From: Flammula alnicola | Lineage: Eukaryota; Basidiomycota; Agaricomycetes; Agaricales; Strophariaceae | Length of the DNA stretch: 64,000 bases | Direction: 5' to 3' | Assembly (NCBI GenBank): GCA_015499995.1 | Contig: JADNRV010000262.1 | Span: forward strand, 1-64,000 | Shown here: positions 12,082 to 22,681 of the stretch, piece after piece | How the letters are laid out: each line of letters begins with the position of its first letter | Position numbering within the stretch: position 1 is the first letter of the stretch | The notes under the pieces: model-generated | The model's input: only the letters and a program-made list of their open reading frames with translations | Told to the model about the DNA's origin: nothing | Databases searched by the model: none | Translations under genes and position numbers: made by a program

Positions 12082-12962
12082 AGGTTCGTGCCAAGCCCCT
12101 TGTCGGCAGTGCTTCGGCAGGCATTTGTTTGTTTGTATGTATATTGCGGAACGCAATCCTGACAAGGGGCTTGCTTCAGAGTGACGAAATTGGGGGGCTT
12201 TGTCTTCGTCGACGCTTGAACTAGTTTGTAATCCTACCGTTCAACATTGGCTGAGAATTTTTTTCTCAGACATCTAATACACCTTTTGACATAAAGGAAT
12301 TATCTTAGCGCTTATTCATGATAATTATATGGCTCAGGCAATGTAGACTGATTTAGGATCCTTGGAAGGAGGCTTCCCTTCTAGGCATGCAGCCATCCTG
12401 GTGCCGTAAAACATTTGCATCACATAGTTTTAGCATATATATCTATGATTGTGCAACCAAATTGGAGCTTAGAAGTACTTCAGCGTCTAAAATCCTCCTC
12501 CCAATGTACGAGAATCATGAAGCGCACTCGATCACGTGATGACCGCGACAGAAATTTGGGCTCGCCCATGTATATGCCGCTCACCTACTTCCCGATAACG
12601 CTCGGTCTCAAGGTTTCGGCCAAAGATTATATATATGTTCTATATCTCATATCAAATTTTACTTTAATGAAAAATGCCCAGTAATAACCCTGTATTCATC
12701 ACATATTGTCAACCAAGGATTTCACAAAATGATTCTTGTATATGGACTGGAAATTTTTCAAGAAAATTATTTTTATTACAAATTACATAGAATAGTAGCT
12801 ATACATTCTGGCTTTATGATACAGTTTACTTGAAGAAGAAAGGTTGAGACCTCGTTGAGTTAGATACCGTTCAGAAAGCCCATCAAATCCGTCACTCTGA
12901 AGCAAGCCCCTTCAGCGAAGGTGTCCGGGAACCGGACCGGAGCAGGGGCTTGCTCTGAACCT
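12082..12962. mobile_element. Non-autonomous DNA transposon, 881 bp, 11 bp target duplication
   Basis: The ends read AGGTTC...GAACCT. The same 11 bases, ATTTAAATTAT, lie directly outside both ends (12071-12081 and 12963-12973) as a direct repeat. Each end forms its own hairpin: CAAGCCCCTTGTC with GACAAGGGGCTTG on the left, and CAAGCCCCTT with CAGGGGCTTG on the right. The right end is an inverted version of the left (shared AAGGGGCTTGCTTCAGAGTG). The 700 bp interior is AT-rich with no transposase. A target duplication of 9-11 bp is typical of Mutator-like elements; the superfamily is an inference. The repeat can be extended by AGG, so the exact border is uncertain by three bases. Confidence 0.7.
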
Positions 12963-12973
12963 ATTTAAATTAT

Positions 12974-13769
12974 AGGGAGCGGCGAATCGTAGATCAGATC
13001 ATCAGACCTCTAGGCTCCATTGTTGACCAAAACATTGACCTCGGGACCCAAGAGATATCGACGGTACCGGTAATACTAACGTCACAGTGGACGCGATAAG
13101 CGTTGTCTCTCTCAACCTGCACCTGATTGGCACGTCTGATGTACTTTCCAGCATTTCTGATCTGCCACGGACGCAACCGTCTCGGACCCGCTTACTTACG
13201 AGCTCTTACACTGGCAAATTCTATTGTGGGCGCTCGGACTAAATGTGGCTCCTAAACGTCGTAAGGTTCTCTAGACTCTCCGCCTTCCCAGCTCAACTTC
13301 CATACGTACCTTCACTAATTAATTCGAAAGAGAAGCTTTGCAATGTGTGCCTTGACACTGTATTATAAGCACCCAACACCGACATCTCCCCGCCGGGGCC
13401 CGCACGCATCCAGTGGCAGTTTTCCTGTCAAACCAGCTTACTTCTTGTTGTTCTTGTCGTTTCACCAACTCACGACTTTTTGCATGAGATTTAGAAGGAT
13501 GCTGAGATAAGATCTATGTACGCCCACAATTTTCGCTGCCAGGTGACCAGTGATTGACTGAAAAGACGCGATATGTATGTCCTCTCAGAGCATTTATTGC
13601 CCAACAGCCTGAGACTCTTCAGCTGGGAAGATCCATTCTACTGCCTTCTAGCCGCCTGCCTGACATCCAATATTTTCCCCCAACTCTGTGAGCTTCACAT
13701 TGCTCGCAGATTCATGCGGCCAACATATGGCATGTACGCCGCACGGATCGATATCGAAAAACGTCGCCG
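12974..13769. other. Intergenic between two transposable elements
   Basis: About 800 bp. Open frames at 12994-13176 (-) and 13573-13770 (+) have no recognisable domain. The 8 bp target of the next element (ATCACGAT) closes this interval. Confidence 0.35.
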
Positions 13770-13777
13770 ATCACGAT

Positions 13778-14424
13778 TAGTGATGTGCCGGCTCGGGCTT
13801 GGCCTGAAACCCCCGGCTCGGGCCCGGCTTTGGGCGGCTCAGGCTTTGTCAAATCACGAGCCGGGCCAAAAGCCGGAAATCAGGCTTGGCCCGGCCCGGC
13901 TTTGGCTCAAGCCGGGGCTTTGCTGACAAATTAGTTAAAACACAACATAATAAAAATATTTCGATATCTACACATAGATGCAAGTCTAAAGTACATATTT
14001 AACTATTATACGGGTGGCTAAGACCTGTTGTCAACGCGCAATACCACTTACAACTTATTTTCGCACCCACAATGAACATTGATGGCATTTCAAACTCAGC
14101 CGGCCTTGTCCGTCAATGCATGGCCACCATTACCACATGATCAACCGATCATCAGACTGACTTTAAACTATTATTAGATCAAACTTTCGTGAACATCCCG
14201 TACAAAAAGTGTGTTTTGGTTACTCAAAGGTCAGTTTTTCACCGTTTGAACTCAAAAAAAAAATTGCAGAAAGCCCCGGCCTGGGCCGAGGGCTCGGGCT
14301 TGTCAAATTCTCAGGCCGGGCCAAAGCCGGCTCCAGGCCAACACCTTTGGCCCGGCTTGGCCCAGCTTCTTTGGGCCCGGCTTGGCTCGGCTTCTGGCCT
14401 CAGGCCGGAGCCGGCACATCACTA
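13778..14424. mobile_element. hAT-type MITE, 647 bp
   Basis: Terminal inverted repeats TAGTGATGTGCCGGCTC / GAGCCGGCACATCACTA are perfect over 17 bp. The direct repeat ATCACGAT flanks the element at 13770-13777 and 14425-14432; 8 bp is the hAT hallmark. The 150 bp next to each end are packed with short GC-rich words of the type GGCCCGGCTTGG, which resemble the sub-terminal transposase-binding arrays of hAT elements. The centre is AT-rich and codes for nothing, so it depends on a transposase supplied elsewhere. Confidence 0.88.
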
Positions 14425-14432
14425 ATCACGAT

Positions 14433-14894
14433 CATATTATCACCTTCACGCGACGCGGAAGCTTCTTCACAGTGCTCGCGTTTTCAATGCCGTTGGCGCT
14501 TCGAATTCTTCCACTGACGGTCGTGTTCTGATTCTGATACGTCCTAAACTCATTTTTATCTCCTGGTTAGTATTCTACTATGAAAGTTCAAATTAAATCT
14601 CTGGCTATGAATCCTATGATTGAAGAGTCCTGATGAAGTTGGAGGATCCTTCGCCCACAAACCGAAGCTGCTTTCTGGCAGGCGAATGAGAGGTTTTCTC
14701 CTCATTATCCTTATCTGAGTACCCGACACATGAAGGGAATGGTCTTATAAAATATTTCATTCGATTGCATGTTATCGACAAGTCTACTTAAGTATACTAT
14801 AAATCGAAGAGGGACTTTCTCACGCGAGAGACAAACACCTGTCACAATTGGTCACAGACAAACAAGTCACCGTCTTTGCCCATACACGTCTCTC
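14433..14894. other. Intergenic
   Basis: 460 bp between two elements; no gene or repeat recognised. Confidence 0.35.
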
Positions 14895-14902
14895 TGCCGT
14901 TC

Positions 14903-15361
14903 CAGTGTTGTCATTGACGCCGTCTGACGGCGTCAGTCAATACTAGTCAGTCAGTACGGTCAAAGTCAATGGTCAACAACTGACCCTACTGACCGTGATT
15001 GAAGATACCGGACTGGCTGACTAAAAATCTCGACCCCAGGCAACAATGAGGACGGCGAGCTGAGGCTCGATTGAAATGACAAAAAAATTTATGAATTACT
15101 ATTATTATATGATTTCATGGAGAATTTCGAAAAGAAGGCCAGAAATTGAACTTGACGGATAAAAAGATGTCTGCAATATGGAACTATTGTCGTTAGGAAC
15201 AATATTCTGTCAAAAAAAATGGGGCAGACATGCATCTACGCCGTTAATATCATAAAAAGAGTCACTGACCAGTCAATAATTTGACTGACCGGGCCAGCTT
15301 ACTGACGGTCGATCATTGACGGTCAAAGTTTGACCGTTATTGACTGACCTTGACAACACTG
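14903..15361 (+). mobile_element. hAT-type MITE, copy 1 of palindrome
   Basis: 459 bp, ends CAGTGTTGTC / GACAACACTG. A short internal palindrome near the left end reads GACGCCGTCTGACGGCGTC. Both sub-terminal zones repeat GGTCA/TGACC words (TGACTGACC, ACGGTCAA). No coding capacity. The 8 bp duplication TGCCGTTC marks hAT-type integration once the spacer inversion is taken into account. Confidence 0.82.
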
Positions 15362-15454
15362 CAGAGAACAACCCGAGCGAATTAAGAAGGACGAGCGCAT
15401 GACCCGTGCTTCGCACGGGCGTGCCGTTGGGCCGGGCCTAGATGTCGAACGGCA

Positions 15455-15912
15455 CAGTGTTGTCAAGGTCAGTCAATAACGGTCAAACTTTGACCGTCAA
15501 TGATCGACCATCAGTAAGCTGGCCCGGTCAGTCAAATTATTGACTGGTCAGTGACTCTTTTTATGATATTAACGGCGTAGATGCATGTCTGCCCCATTTT
15601 TTTGACAGAATATTGTTCCTAACGACAATAGTTCCATATTGCAGACATCTTTTTATCCGTCAAGTTCAATTTCCGGCCTTCTTTTCGAAATTCTCCATGA
15701 AATCATATAATAATAGTAATTCATAAATTTTTTTGTCATTTCAATCGAGCCTCAGCTCGCCGTCCTCAATGTTGCCTGGGGTCGAGATTTTTAGTCAGCC
15801 AGTCCGGTATCTTCAATCACGGTCAGTAGGGTCAGTTGTTGACCATTGACTTTGACCGTACTGACTGACTAGTATTGACTGACGCCGTCAGACGGCGTCA
15901 ATGACAACACTG
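15455..15912 (-). mobile_element. hAT-type MITE, copy 2 of palindrome
   Basis: 458 bp, the reverse complement of copy 1 with about three substitutions and one fewer base in a homopolymer. Its own target duplication is GTTCTCTG, different from that of copy 1, so it integrated independently rather than arising by simple local duplication. Confidence 0.82.
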
Positions 15913-15920
15913 GTTCTCTG

Positions 15921-16324
15921 CACCATATCACCATTGAGCGCTCTTTGTCTGACACAGAAGCTTCCTCTGTTGGAATATTGGGAGGTTGTGCGAGCGTGCG
16001 TGATGCACCAGTCAATGTGCGTCGGGAATTCAATCCCGTGATTTTCATTGCTAGACCTAAGACTACATCAGCCGGTCATTGTGTACTTTAGTCCCCATCC
16101 GTTTCAAACCGTTTGCCCTCCTATGTTCACAGAGGCCAACCGGAATTCAACATTTCTCTGCTTCCCTCGGTCCGATCTTGAGATGATCGTGCACTTGCAG
16201 ATTTGATTTCAACATCCTCCTGGTCTGAAGAACAATACCGGCACTACAAAACCATTGAAGGGTCCAAAATCATCTGTACTGTACATGATGCAGTCATTTT
16301 ACTTAAGTCTTTAACTTGAAGTCG
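15921..16324. other. Intergenic
   Basis: 400 bp downstream of the F-box-like gene at 16325-17802; nothing recognised. Confidence 0.35.
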
Positions 16325-17802
16325 TTAGTAGTAGGCGCGGTAGGAGCGGGCCGCGCGGCACGGAGGGGTATCTATCCCATTCTCGTAGTCGAGAATTAAC
16401 CGGATACAAATCTCCAAAACGGGGCGTTGCGATGCCGCAAGGCGCGGGAAGAGCCTTCTGGCGTACACAGACGCATCTTTCTTGAAACCGCGTGTGTCGA
16501 TATCTTCGGTGCGCGCAGGATATATTGTGACTTCGAAGAGGAAGCTGACTTTCTCGAGTGAAGGAGGGAGAGAGCTTGATATGAAGTCATCAAGGATAGA
16601 AAAGTCGTGATAGGCATCGAATATATCGCTGGGGGTCCGAGCATCGAGATCTGAGCCTCGGAGGGAAAGAGTAATATGGAGATGGCGAATGGGAGGGAGG
16701 TTCGGCTGCAAGACGTGAGGAACTTTCTCCAAATTCTGTCGATAGCTGGGGTCCTCATGGAAGATATTCGCGTTATAGATAATCGACAACTTCTCCAATT
16801 GCGGGAGCTGGTCGTAGAACTCGATACTTCCAAGGTGTACGTCGAATACTAAACAGGAAAAAATTCGTGGTTACAAATTAAGTTGTCAGACCGGGAAAGG
16901 GCAAGCTCACTGTTCATCCGAAAAGTGAGCTTCTTCAGCGTGACTACATTTTCCACGATATGGTACGTCCTTTCAAAACTTTCAACGCCGTATATTTCGA
17001 TTGAAAGGGCGTTTAGACCAGGTAAGGCTGGTTCCGGGCCTAACGCATTGTAAGTTGGTGTGCCAATGATTCTCCTCAGAGAACAGGAGTGGACGTGGTT
17101 CGTATCGAGAGTTTCAAGATGTGCGAGGGGGCTATATACGGGTCCACTGTCCACTGAAGATGCAGGTAGCAAAACGTCCGAAGAGTCCAGGAAGCCGACG
17201 TTGTCCAAGTGCAATTGTTTCAAAGCTGATCCGTGCAGCAGGTCGGGAGGAATATCATCCAAATAGTTCAGCTTCAGCGTGACCAAGTAGGAGTTTGTGC
17301 AAATATCCTTGAGCGCGGACTTGAAATCTTCGTTTAGAGATGCATAACTCAATCCCACTGAATCGCCTTTTCGGGATGGTACAGGGAGTGAAAGTGATAG
17401 CATGAAAATCCCATTTGGAGCCTGAGGGTGTCCTGTTCCACGAAATATACGGCGCAGAATAGATGCCAGAGATCCGTCATCCAATATCTTATGGACGGTC
17501 CTTGCGCTCCGTTGTAGCTTTATCGTGAGGTTTCTGACGTGACGAGCGATACCTGCTTCCTGCGACCATACGTCCGAATTCATGAGGTCACGGAGGGTTC
17601 GAATATGGGACGCTGTCGCCGTTTCCCGAGAAAAAGATATGGTCGAAAATCGATGTTTGTTGGCGCGATCGCGACACGCGTGCGAGAGGAGGGCGATCGA
17701 GGACAAGGTGCGATTGGGTGATGCCTTCCCGCTTATTTGTGCTGCTTCATCGATTACACGGTCGCTCAATTCTTGTGGAATGAAATGCTCAGAGGACGAC
17801 AT
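16325..17802 (-). CDS. F-box-like protein, second type
   Basis: Two exons (16911-17802 and 16325-16848) joined by a 62 bp intron in phase (donor GTGAGC, acceptor TTTAG) give 471 residues. The N-terminus has an F-box-like pattern (FIPQELSDRVIDEAA, then LSSIALLSHACRDRANKHRF and STISFSRE), followed by a long region of leucine-rich strands (LKQLHLDNVGF, LNALSIEIYG, LKKLTFRM, LEKLSII). This layout is common in expanded Agaricomycete F-box families. It is not close in sequence to the F-box/LRR pair at 59-1670 and 19326-22090. A substrate-receptor role is inferred only. Confidence 0.72.
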
Positions 17803-18131
17803 TGAGAGAATAGATCAAGGAGTCGGCACGTTGGGAGCAATGAGGCCGACACCTTTTGACTTTTGCACGCCACACACTCATCTACTCATCTGCCACCATC
17901 TCGCCGTTCTTCATCCTCATTAATGGCGACGAAGATCTCCTAAAATTTCTTCCCAGTTATCATCAGAGGGGGTTCGTATCTCCAGTTCCCCAACCTTTCG
18001 CGTGTCCAGTTGAAGACAACTGGAATTGATCTTTCAGCTCAAATGACAAAGGGGATTTGGAGCAGTGTTGGACAGTCATGACTTATCCCCCAAAGTCACG
18101 GTCAAAAATCAAATGACTAGTTGTTATTAAT
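17803..18131. other. Promoter-side flank of the F-box-like gene
   Basis: Nothing recognised beyond the 5' flank of the minus-strand gene. Confidence 0.35.
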
Positions 18132-18995
18132 TCACAACAACACGATGACTTCATCTTTGGCGATTTGAGAGCTCCGAACATCCTTCCCAGCGATCTTGAG
18201 GGTGGCAAACCCAGCCGCCATGCTTATTGATTTAGATTGGGCTGGCAAAGATGGGGAAGCGAGGTATCCGCCCGATATAAACATGGATCCCGAGATCGAC
18301 TGGCATGCGGGGGTTGGCCGTGGCCGAGTAATCGTCGAGACCATGACACATATATGCTTAGCCAGTCGGCCGGACTCGAGTAAGTCGATATTCCTGGGGA
18401 GGTATACAAAGGAGACTTGACATGATAGTGGTACATTGGGGCCGGATGCTCTCCGGCTAACTTGAAGAAGGCTCCAGCTCCAGCTAGTGATGGGCACGGG
18501 TAACCCGCGGGCGAATTTTTGTCGACCCGCACCCGTACCCGCCAAAACCCGCACCCCTGGCCACGGGTATGGGATCCCGTGCTTGCAGGTGCGGGTTTGC
18601 ACAGGACCCGTGGGTACAGAAACCCGTGCGGGTTTGATGGGGGCATCGTGAGAATTTGTGCAATGTTGAATTAGAATTAGAATAAATTTTGGCAACTACA
18701 TTACATAATTATTTATTCAAGTAACTAAAGAACATATTTGACACATTTCGGAGTTTCCCGTGTGCCAGCCGAAACCCGTGACCCAGGCGCATGGGTGCGG
18801 GTTGGCTGAGGGTCACTCAAAGTGCACCCGCACCCGCACCCGCCACACCCGTACCCGCAAACCCGCACGGGTGTCAGCACCCGTGCCCATCACTAGCTCC
18901 AGCAACAACCTGTGAAACATGAGGTTAGCACCACTCGCAAACTGACGATATCTTTTTCTGGGCTTGTCTTCATTTTTCTGAAGGAAGCATGTCAT
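18132..18995 (-). pseudogene. Unrecognised coding-like remnant split by a MITE
   Basis: On the minus strand, when the 411 bp element and one target copy are removed, frames join to give CFLQKNEDKPRKRYRQF, an apparent splice site (TTTCACAG/GT) and VVAGAGAFFKLAGEHPAPMY. A second frame downstream encodes SGRLAKHICVMVSTI, SGSMFISGGYLASPS and AAGFATLKIAGKDVRSSQIA up to a stop at 18132. The composition looks coding, but the frames do not join cleanly. I do not recognise a family. It may equally be non-coding. Confidence 0.25.
18485..18895. mobile_element. hAT-type MITE, 411 bp
   Basis: Perfect terminal repeats TAGTGATGGGCACGGGT / ACCCGTGCCCATCACTA. Direct 8 bp duplication GCTCCAGC at 18477-18484 and 18896-18903. 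Sub-terminal zones are dense in ACCCGCACCCG-type words; the middle 120 bp is AT-rich. The first eight bases (TAGTGATG) equal those of the 13778-14424 element, but the sub-terminal words differ, so these are two families that could be mobilised by related transposases. Confidence 0.9.
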
Positions 18996-19325
18996 TCTAT
19001 TGCACCAAAAGCACGGCTAGACGGTAGATAGTGGAGAACACCTCAGTAATAGCACCGATCGGCGATTACCTATGCGCAATACCTCAAATTATTATTGCAG
19101 ATTGTTTCTTCCGAGTTGAACATCATGGAACTATTACAGTACCAGAAGATACATAAATTGTGCATTTGGGTCAAGCTTTATTTAGATTCCTCTCTTTTTC
19201 TTGCAGCTAGATTTAACAACGTATACTAGCTTGCTCTATGGGTACCGACTGATCCAGTATGGCATTACCATCTATGTGCACAGAAAAGACTACTGTAACA
19301 GTCTGTAAGACCCTCAAATCTTCCT
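18904..19325. other. Intergenic
   Basis: 420 bp; nothing recognised. Confidence 0.35.
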
Positions 19326-22090
19326 TCAATCACCAGTTTGAAGGCCTTCATTATCCAAAGAACGTCGCTGAATATGCCCCCGCCACATTTCACCCCACCG
19401 CTCGCCATGTGGGCAAAAGGTTTTCCATGTTATTTGCAATAGGGCAGGAAAAACGGTGTTCAGGAATGCATAAACTTCCTCTAGATTGCCGATCGTTGAA
19501 TTCCCTACATCAAGAAATTTGAGTTGGTGGTCCGCAGCCATGGACAGCTCCTCTTCCGAAAAGGAACAAGTGCCGGTAAAAGTAAATGAGAGGAATACCA
19601 GCGCCCGACAAGAAATGGCCATCCAGAGGAGGGATCTCAGAGTCGTCTGCGGCTCGGAAGATATATGAAACTCTACATCGAAATGGAGTTGCTCGAGATG
19701 AGGCCATGCCATTGCCATCCCCTTCACCTCTGTGTCGGTGGGGTCAAATGTGAGCCTCGAGAGCACTAGTTGTCGCAAGTTCGAAAATGGGAATAAGGGT
19801 TGGAGCATTGTGTACGTGACGATGGCAGGCGCGAATGGTCCGAGTGGATGCATCCAGCCTCCGAGACTTAAATGGGTGAAGTGAGAGGGTGAACAACAGC
19901 TGGAGATCACAAGGATGACGTCCTTCAAGTCGCTGCTACGGCGACAGGGGGTCCAGAAGTTCTGTTCCCGCAATTGGATCCGGAATACCTCTAGCTGAGA
20001 GGGACGTACACTATGGAACCTAGGCCCAGCAGGAATTCCCAGGCCGGCTGGGAATAATTCTTTTCTCCTGGTCAAGCGGGTATTCGACGGGTAAAAGTCA
20101 TTTTGGTAAATTTTACCAGTCTCGAGGCTGGTAAATATTTTCCTGGTCTCCCCGGTTTTTTTTCCTTTCTGTCATTTACATTGTACAATCCAAAATTCTT
20201 CCAAGTCCCAATGCGTCCTAGAATCACGTGAGTCGCCTCCGACCATGCATTCATGGTCGCCAATTTGAATTTCATTTCCTACTGCTCACCACCATTAACA
20301 TCCTTCTCTCCCGCCTCCGTCACCCGCCATCGGTGCTGATTGACACTTTCCCTCATAATGATCCATTTGCAGAAGGCGAGGAAATGCCGCCCTGCTAGCA
20401 CTGGAGCAAAGGCGATACACATCAATGGAGTCAAGGTCAGCCATTGTTCAATAGGAGTCAGCACCGCCGCTCATATCTTACTCTATGAATCGCTTCCTGA
20501 TCAACACATCTGTACCCTCTTCGTGTCTTTCTATATCTCTCCTTTGCTCTGCCTGGACGTTGACTTGAAGAAGGCAGCTTCAAATGGGGATCCAAATCCA
20601 TCTCTCCCAAATTGTGTACCACGTCATCAAGCTTCCTCTTCTGCAGAAGGTACCAATCTTTTCTCTCAATTAACCTCCTTAATCTAATTCGCCTTCTCCA
20701 GCATATCTTCTTCAGATTCATCTGGCAATCCTCTGTTGCAGTACATTTTAGAGGTCGTCAGTTACTTATGATATTTTAGTTTATGATGTATCTACTCGTA
20801 GTCTATCGTCTTCAATCCAATTATATCATTACTTGTTACAACTGCTTGAATTGAGAATTTTTACCTGATAAACAAGGAAAATATGGCCTGTTGCATTTAG
20901 GTCAGAAGTACCTGTGAAAGGAGTATAAATTCCCCGCCAAACCAGGCCCACTCGCTATTGGTGAAACCGGGAATGGCAGACATTTCGCAGGCAGTTTTTC
21001 CCGGTTCACTCCCGGTTACGGAATTCCTGGTCTGACGGGGAATACCCCGGGCATACCACTCATTTTTCCTCGTTAGACGAGGAATAGGTACTCGTCAGAC
21101 GAGTTCTCTGACTGGGAGTTTTTCCCGGTCTTGGGGCTCATAGTGGTAATGAGGAGTAACTGCATAAGGTGCGAGGGGTTAAGCTTGTCATCCATCGACA
21201 AGCGGAACACCTTTATTCGAGGTTCTTGTATCGGATGGTTGCTTAACATGCGGTGCAGGGTAGAAAGTTTCTTGGAAATAGTTATCGCGCGCAGGGAAGG
21301 CATATTTATGAGGCATTGCATCATTTCGTCGGACAATGGGAGCCAGTCGCAGTCGAAGTCTTCCAAATCTAAATTGTGTAGCAGTTCGAGAAGTGAGCAG
21401 ATGACTTCGGACTCCATGGAAGATGATGCTGTGCACTGCGAGAGATGCAGAGACTTTAGCGAAGGAGCACGGAGAAGGATGGCTCGAGCGAGATAAGAAA
21501 AGGACGTGGTTTGACTGTGATCCACGTTGATCGTGAGCTGGTGAATGTGTGGTGTGAGGAGGAGAGATGCAAAAGGCAGGTCGTTGCTCGGTGTGATCAG
21601 CGTCCGTAGGTTAGGGAGCAGTACCGTGCCCCTGCGCACCAGTTCTCGATATACTCTATCATCAATGACGATCAAATTCACCGGCGAGGCCCGTTTAATC
21701 CCTCACAAACGGCGCGTAAAAATCGAATCTCTTCCAATCAGTTTCTTTGACGTCTCGTTTAAACGTCTGTTGGACTCGTTCAATCAAAAATATGTAATGA
21801 TCATTCTCAAGGACGAACGTACAAAAATGGCCAGTTCAAGGTCATTTGCAACTTGCTCTTTCCGCTCCCACAGGTCTTCCGGCATGGTAAAGAGCAGTAG
21901 TATTAATAATTATTGGGAAACCGATGCTCCGCCATAGCAACTGCAACGCAGGTCCACTGAAAGTCGTGCATGTCTTCGCAACAGCCAGCACACTCGATCT
22001 GTTGAGAGCTGCATCGTGATCCCGAATATCATCGAGAACAAACTCGAAGATAGAGAGCAAAATTTCTGGAAGTTGAAGACAGTTATGCAT
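19326..22090 (-). pseudogene. F-box/LRR pseudogene disrupted by a transposon
   Basis: A paralogue of the gene at 59-1670. From the start at 22090 it reads MHNCLQLPEILLSIFEFVLD and FSGPALQLLW. A frame change follows around 21930 (TMPEDLWERKEQVAN lies in another frame), then FDCDWLPLSDEMMQCLINMP and on to LLLITT at 21149. There a 1137 bp CACTA-type element interrupts it. The frame resumes at 20005 (VRPSQLEVFRIQ) and runs to the stop at 19326. The matching exon of the intact copy has no gap at this point. A frameshift plus an insertion make it non-functional. Confidence 0.85.
20009..21145. mobile_element. Non-autonomous CACTA-type element, 1137 bp
   Basis: Ends read CACTATGG...CATAGTG. The trinucleotide GTA flanks both ends (20006-20008 and 21146-21148). 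A CACTA terminus with a 2-3 bp duplication defines the CACTA (En/Spm) superfamily. Removing the element and one GTA restores CTCATTACGTCCCTCTCAG on the gene strand, one base different from CTCATTACGACCCTCTCAG in the intact paralogue. Sub-terminal TTCCCGG/CCGGGAA words recur on the right side (20965-21130). No transposase is encoded. Confidence 0.88.
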
Positions 22091-22681
22091 CCCACAGAAT
22101 GTTTTTGCGCCAGACCTAGAGAAAGGAAAAAGTACAGATGAGTAAGTCTCGATCAATACAATAAAAAGACTTATAAATTTTGTTAGTCTGACTACGGGAG
22201 ACTCTGACTAGGAAAAAAGGGAAAAATTGAAAATGGCGCGGCTTTGTAATTGCTAGAGCTTTAGAACGGAGCAATCAGCACAGGAGCAAGAAATGATCCT
22301 CATTTCTTGAGTCTGGGGGAAAGCGTGCGAAAGATATCCCAAAACGCGGTGCTCTGCCACCGTCACTGCCTGGAAAGAACGAACGAGTAGATGTAAACCA
22401 TGATTTCCAGTCTGTCGCGCAGGCTGTCGAAATCCAATGGCCCACGAACTTCCCAGACTCTATGATAACGACATCCTATTATGGTATAAAAATCAGTTTC
22501 GTTTCCTTACGAAGGTCTCTACATGTTATTTTTATGTCGTTCTCCCATGGTAGGTTGTGGATGGTGTCATTTCAACTGATAATTGTCGCTGAATGGTGCA
22601 CCTGACCATCGGAAACATACTTAGAGCTCTTCTCTCGGACGCCAATGGATACCCACCCTTTCCGCTACTACTGTACTGCCA
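22091..22681. promoter_or_regulatory. 5' flank of dioxygenase copy 1
   Basis: From about 22360 the sequence is shared, inverted, with 31240-31400 upstream of the second copy. A TATAAAA stands near 22490 in this copy. The first 250 bp belong to the flank of the F-box pseudogene. Confidence 0.45.

Larger units (their letters stand above)
14895..15920. repeat. 1 kb palindrome of two inverted MITEs with exchanged target duplications
   Basis: Two near-identical copies of one element (14903-15361 and 15455-15912) face each other across a 93 bp spacer (15362-15454). By eye they differ by about three substitutions and one base in an A run. The outer left flank TGCCGTTC (14895-14902) reappears inverted as GAACGGCA at the far end of the spacer (15447-15454). 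The outer right flank GTTCTCTG (15913-15920) reappears inverted as CAGAGAAC at the near end (15362-15369). If the spacer is turned round, each element regains a perfect 8 bp direct duplication. Confidence 0.88.

Noticed and set aside
12082..12962. The two hairpins taken as two separate small elements
   Set aside because: The 11 bp duplication lies only outside the outer ends and the ends are inverted versions of each other, which fits one element better.
13778..14424. Pro/Gly/Ala-rich frames inside the GC-rich repeats
   Set aside because: They arise from the sub-terminal repeat arrays of a MITE and are not genes.
14903..15912. Palindrome read as a CRISPR-like or phage attachment structure
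   Set aside because: It consists of two transposon copies with hAT-type ends; there are no evenly spaced repeats, and the genome is eukaryotic.
20009..21145. Insertion taken as a hAT or mariner element
   Set aside because: No 8 bp or TA duplication fits; CACTA ends with a GTA duplication rebuild the paralogue sequence exactly save one base.
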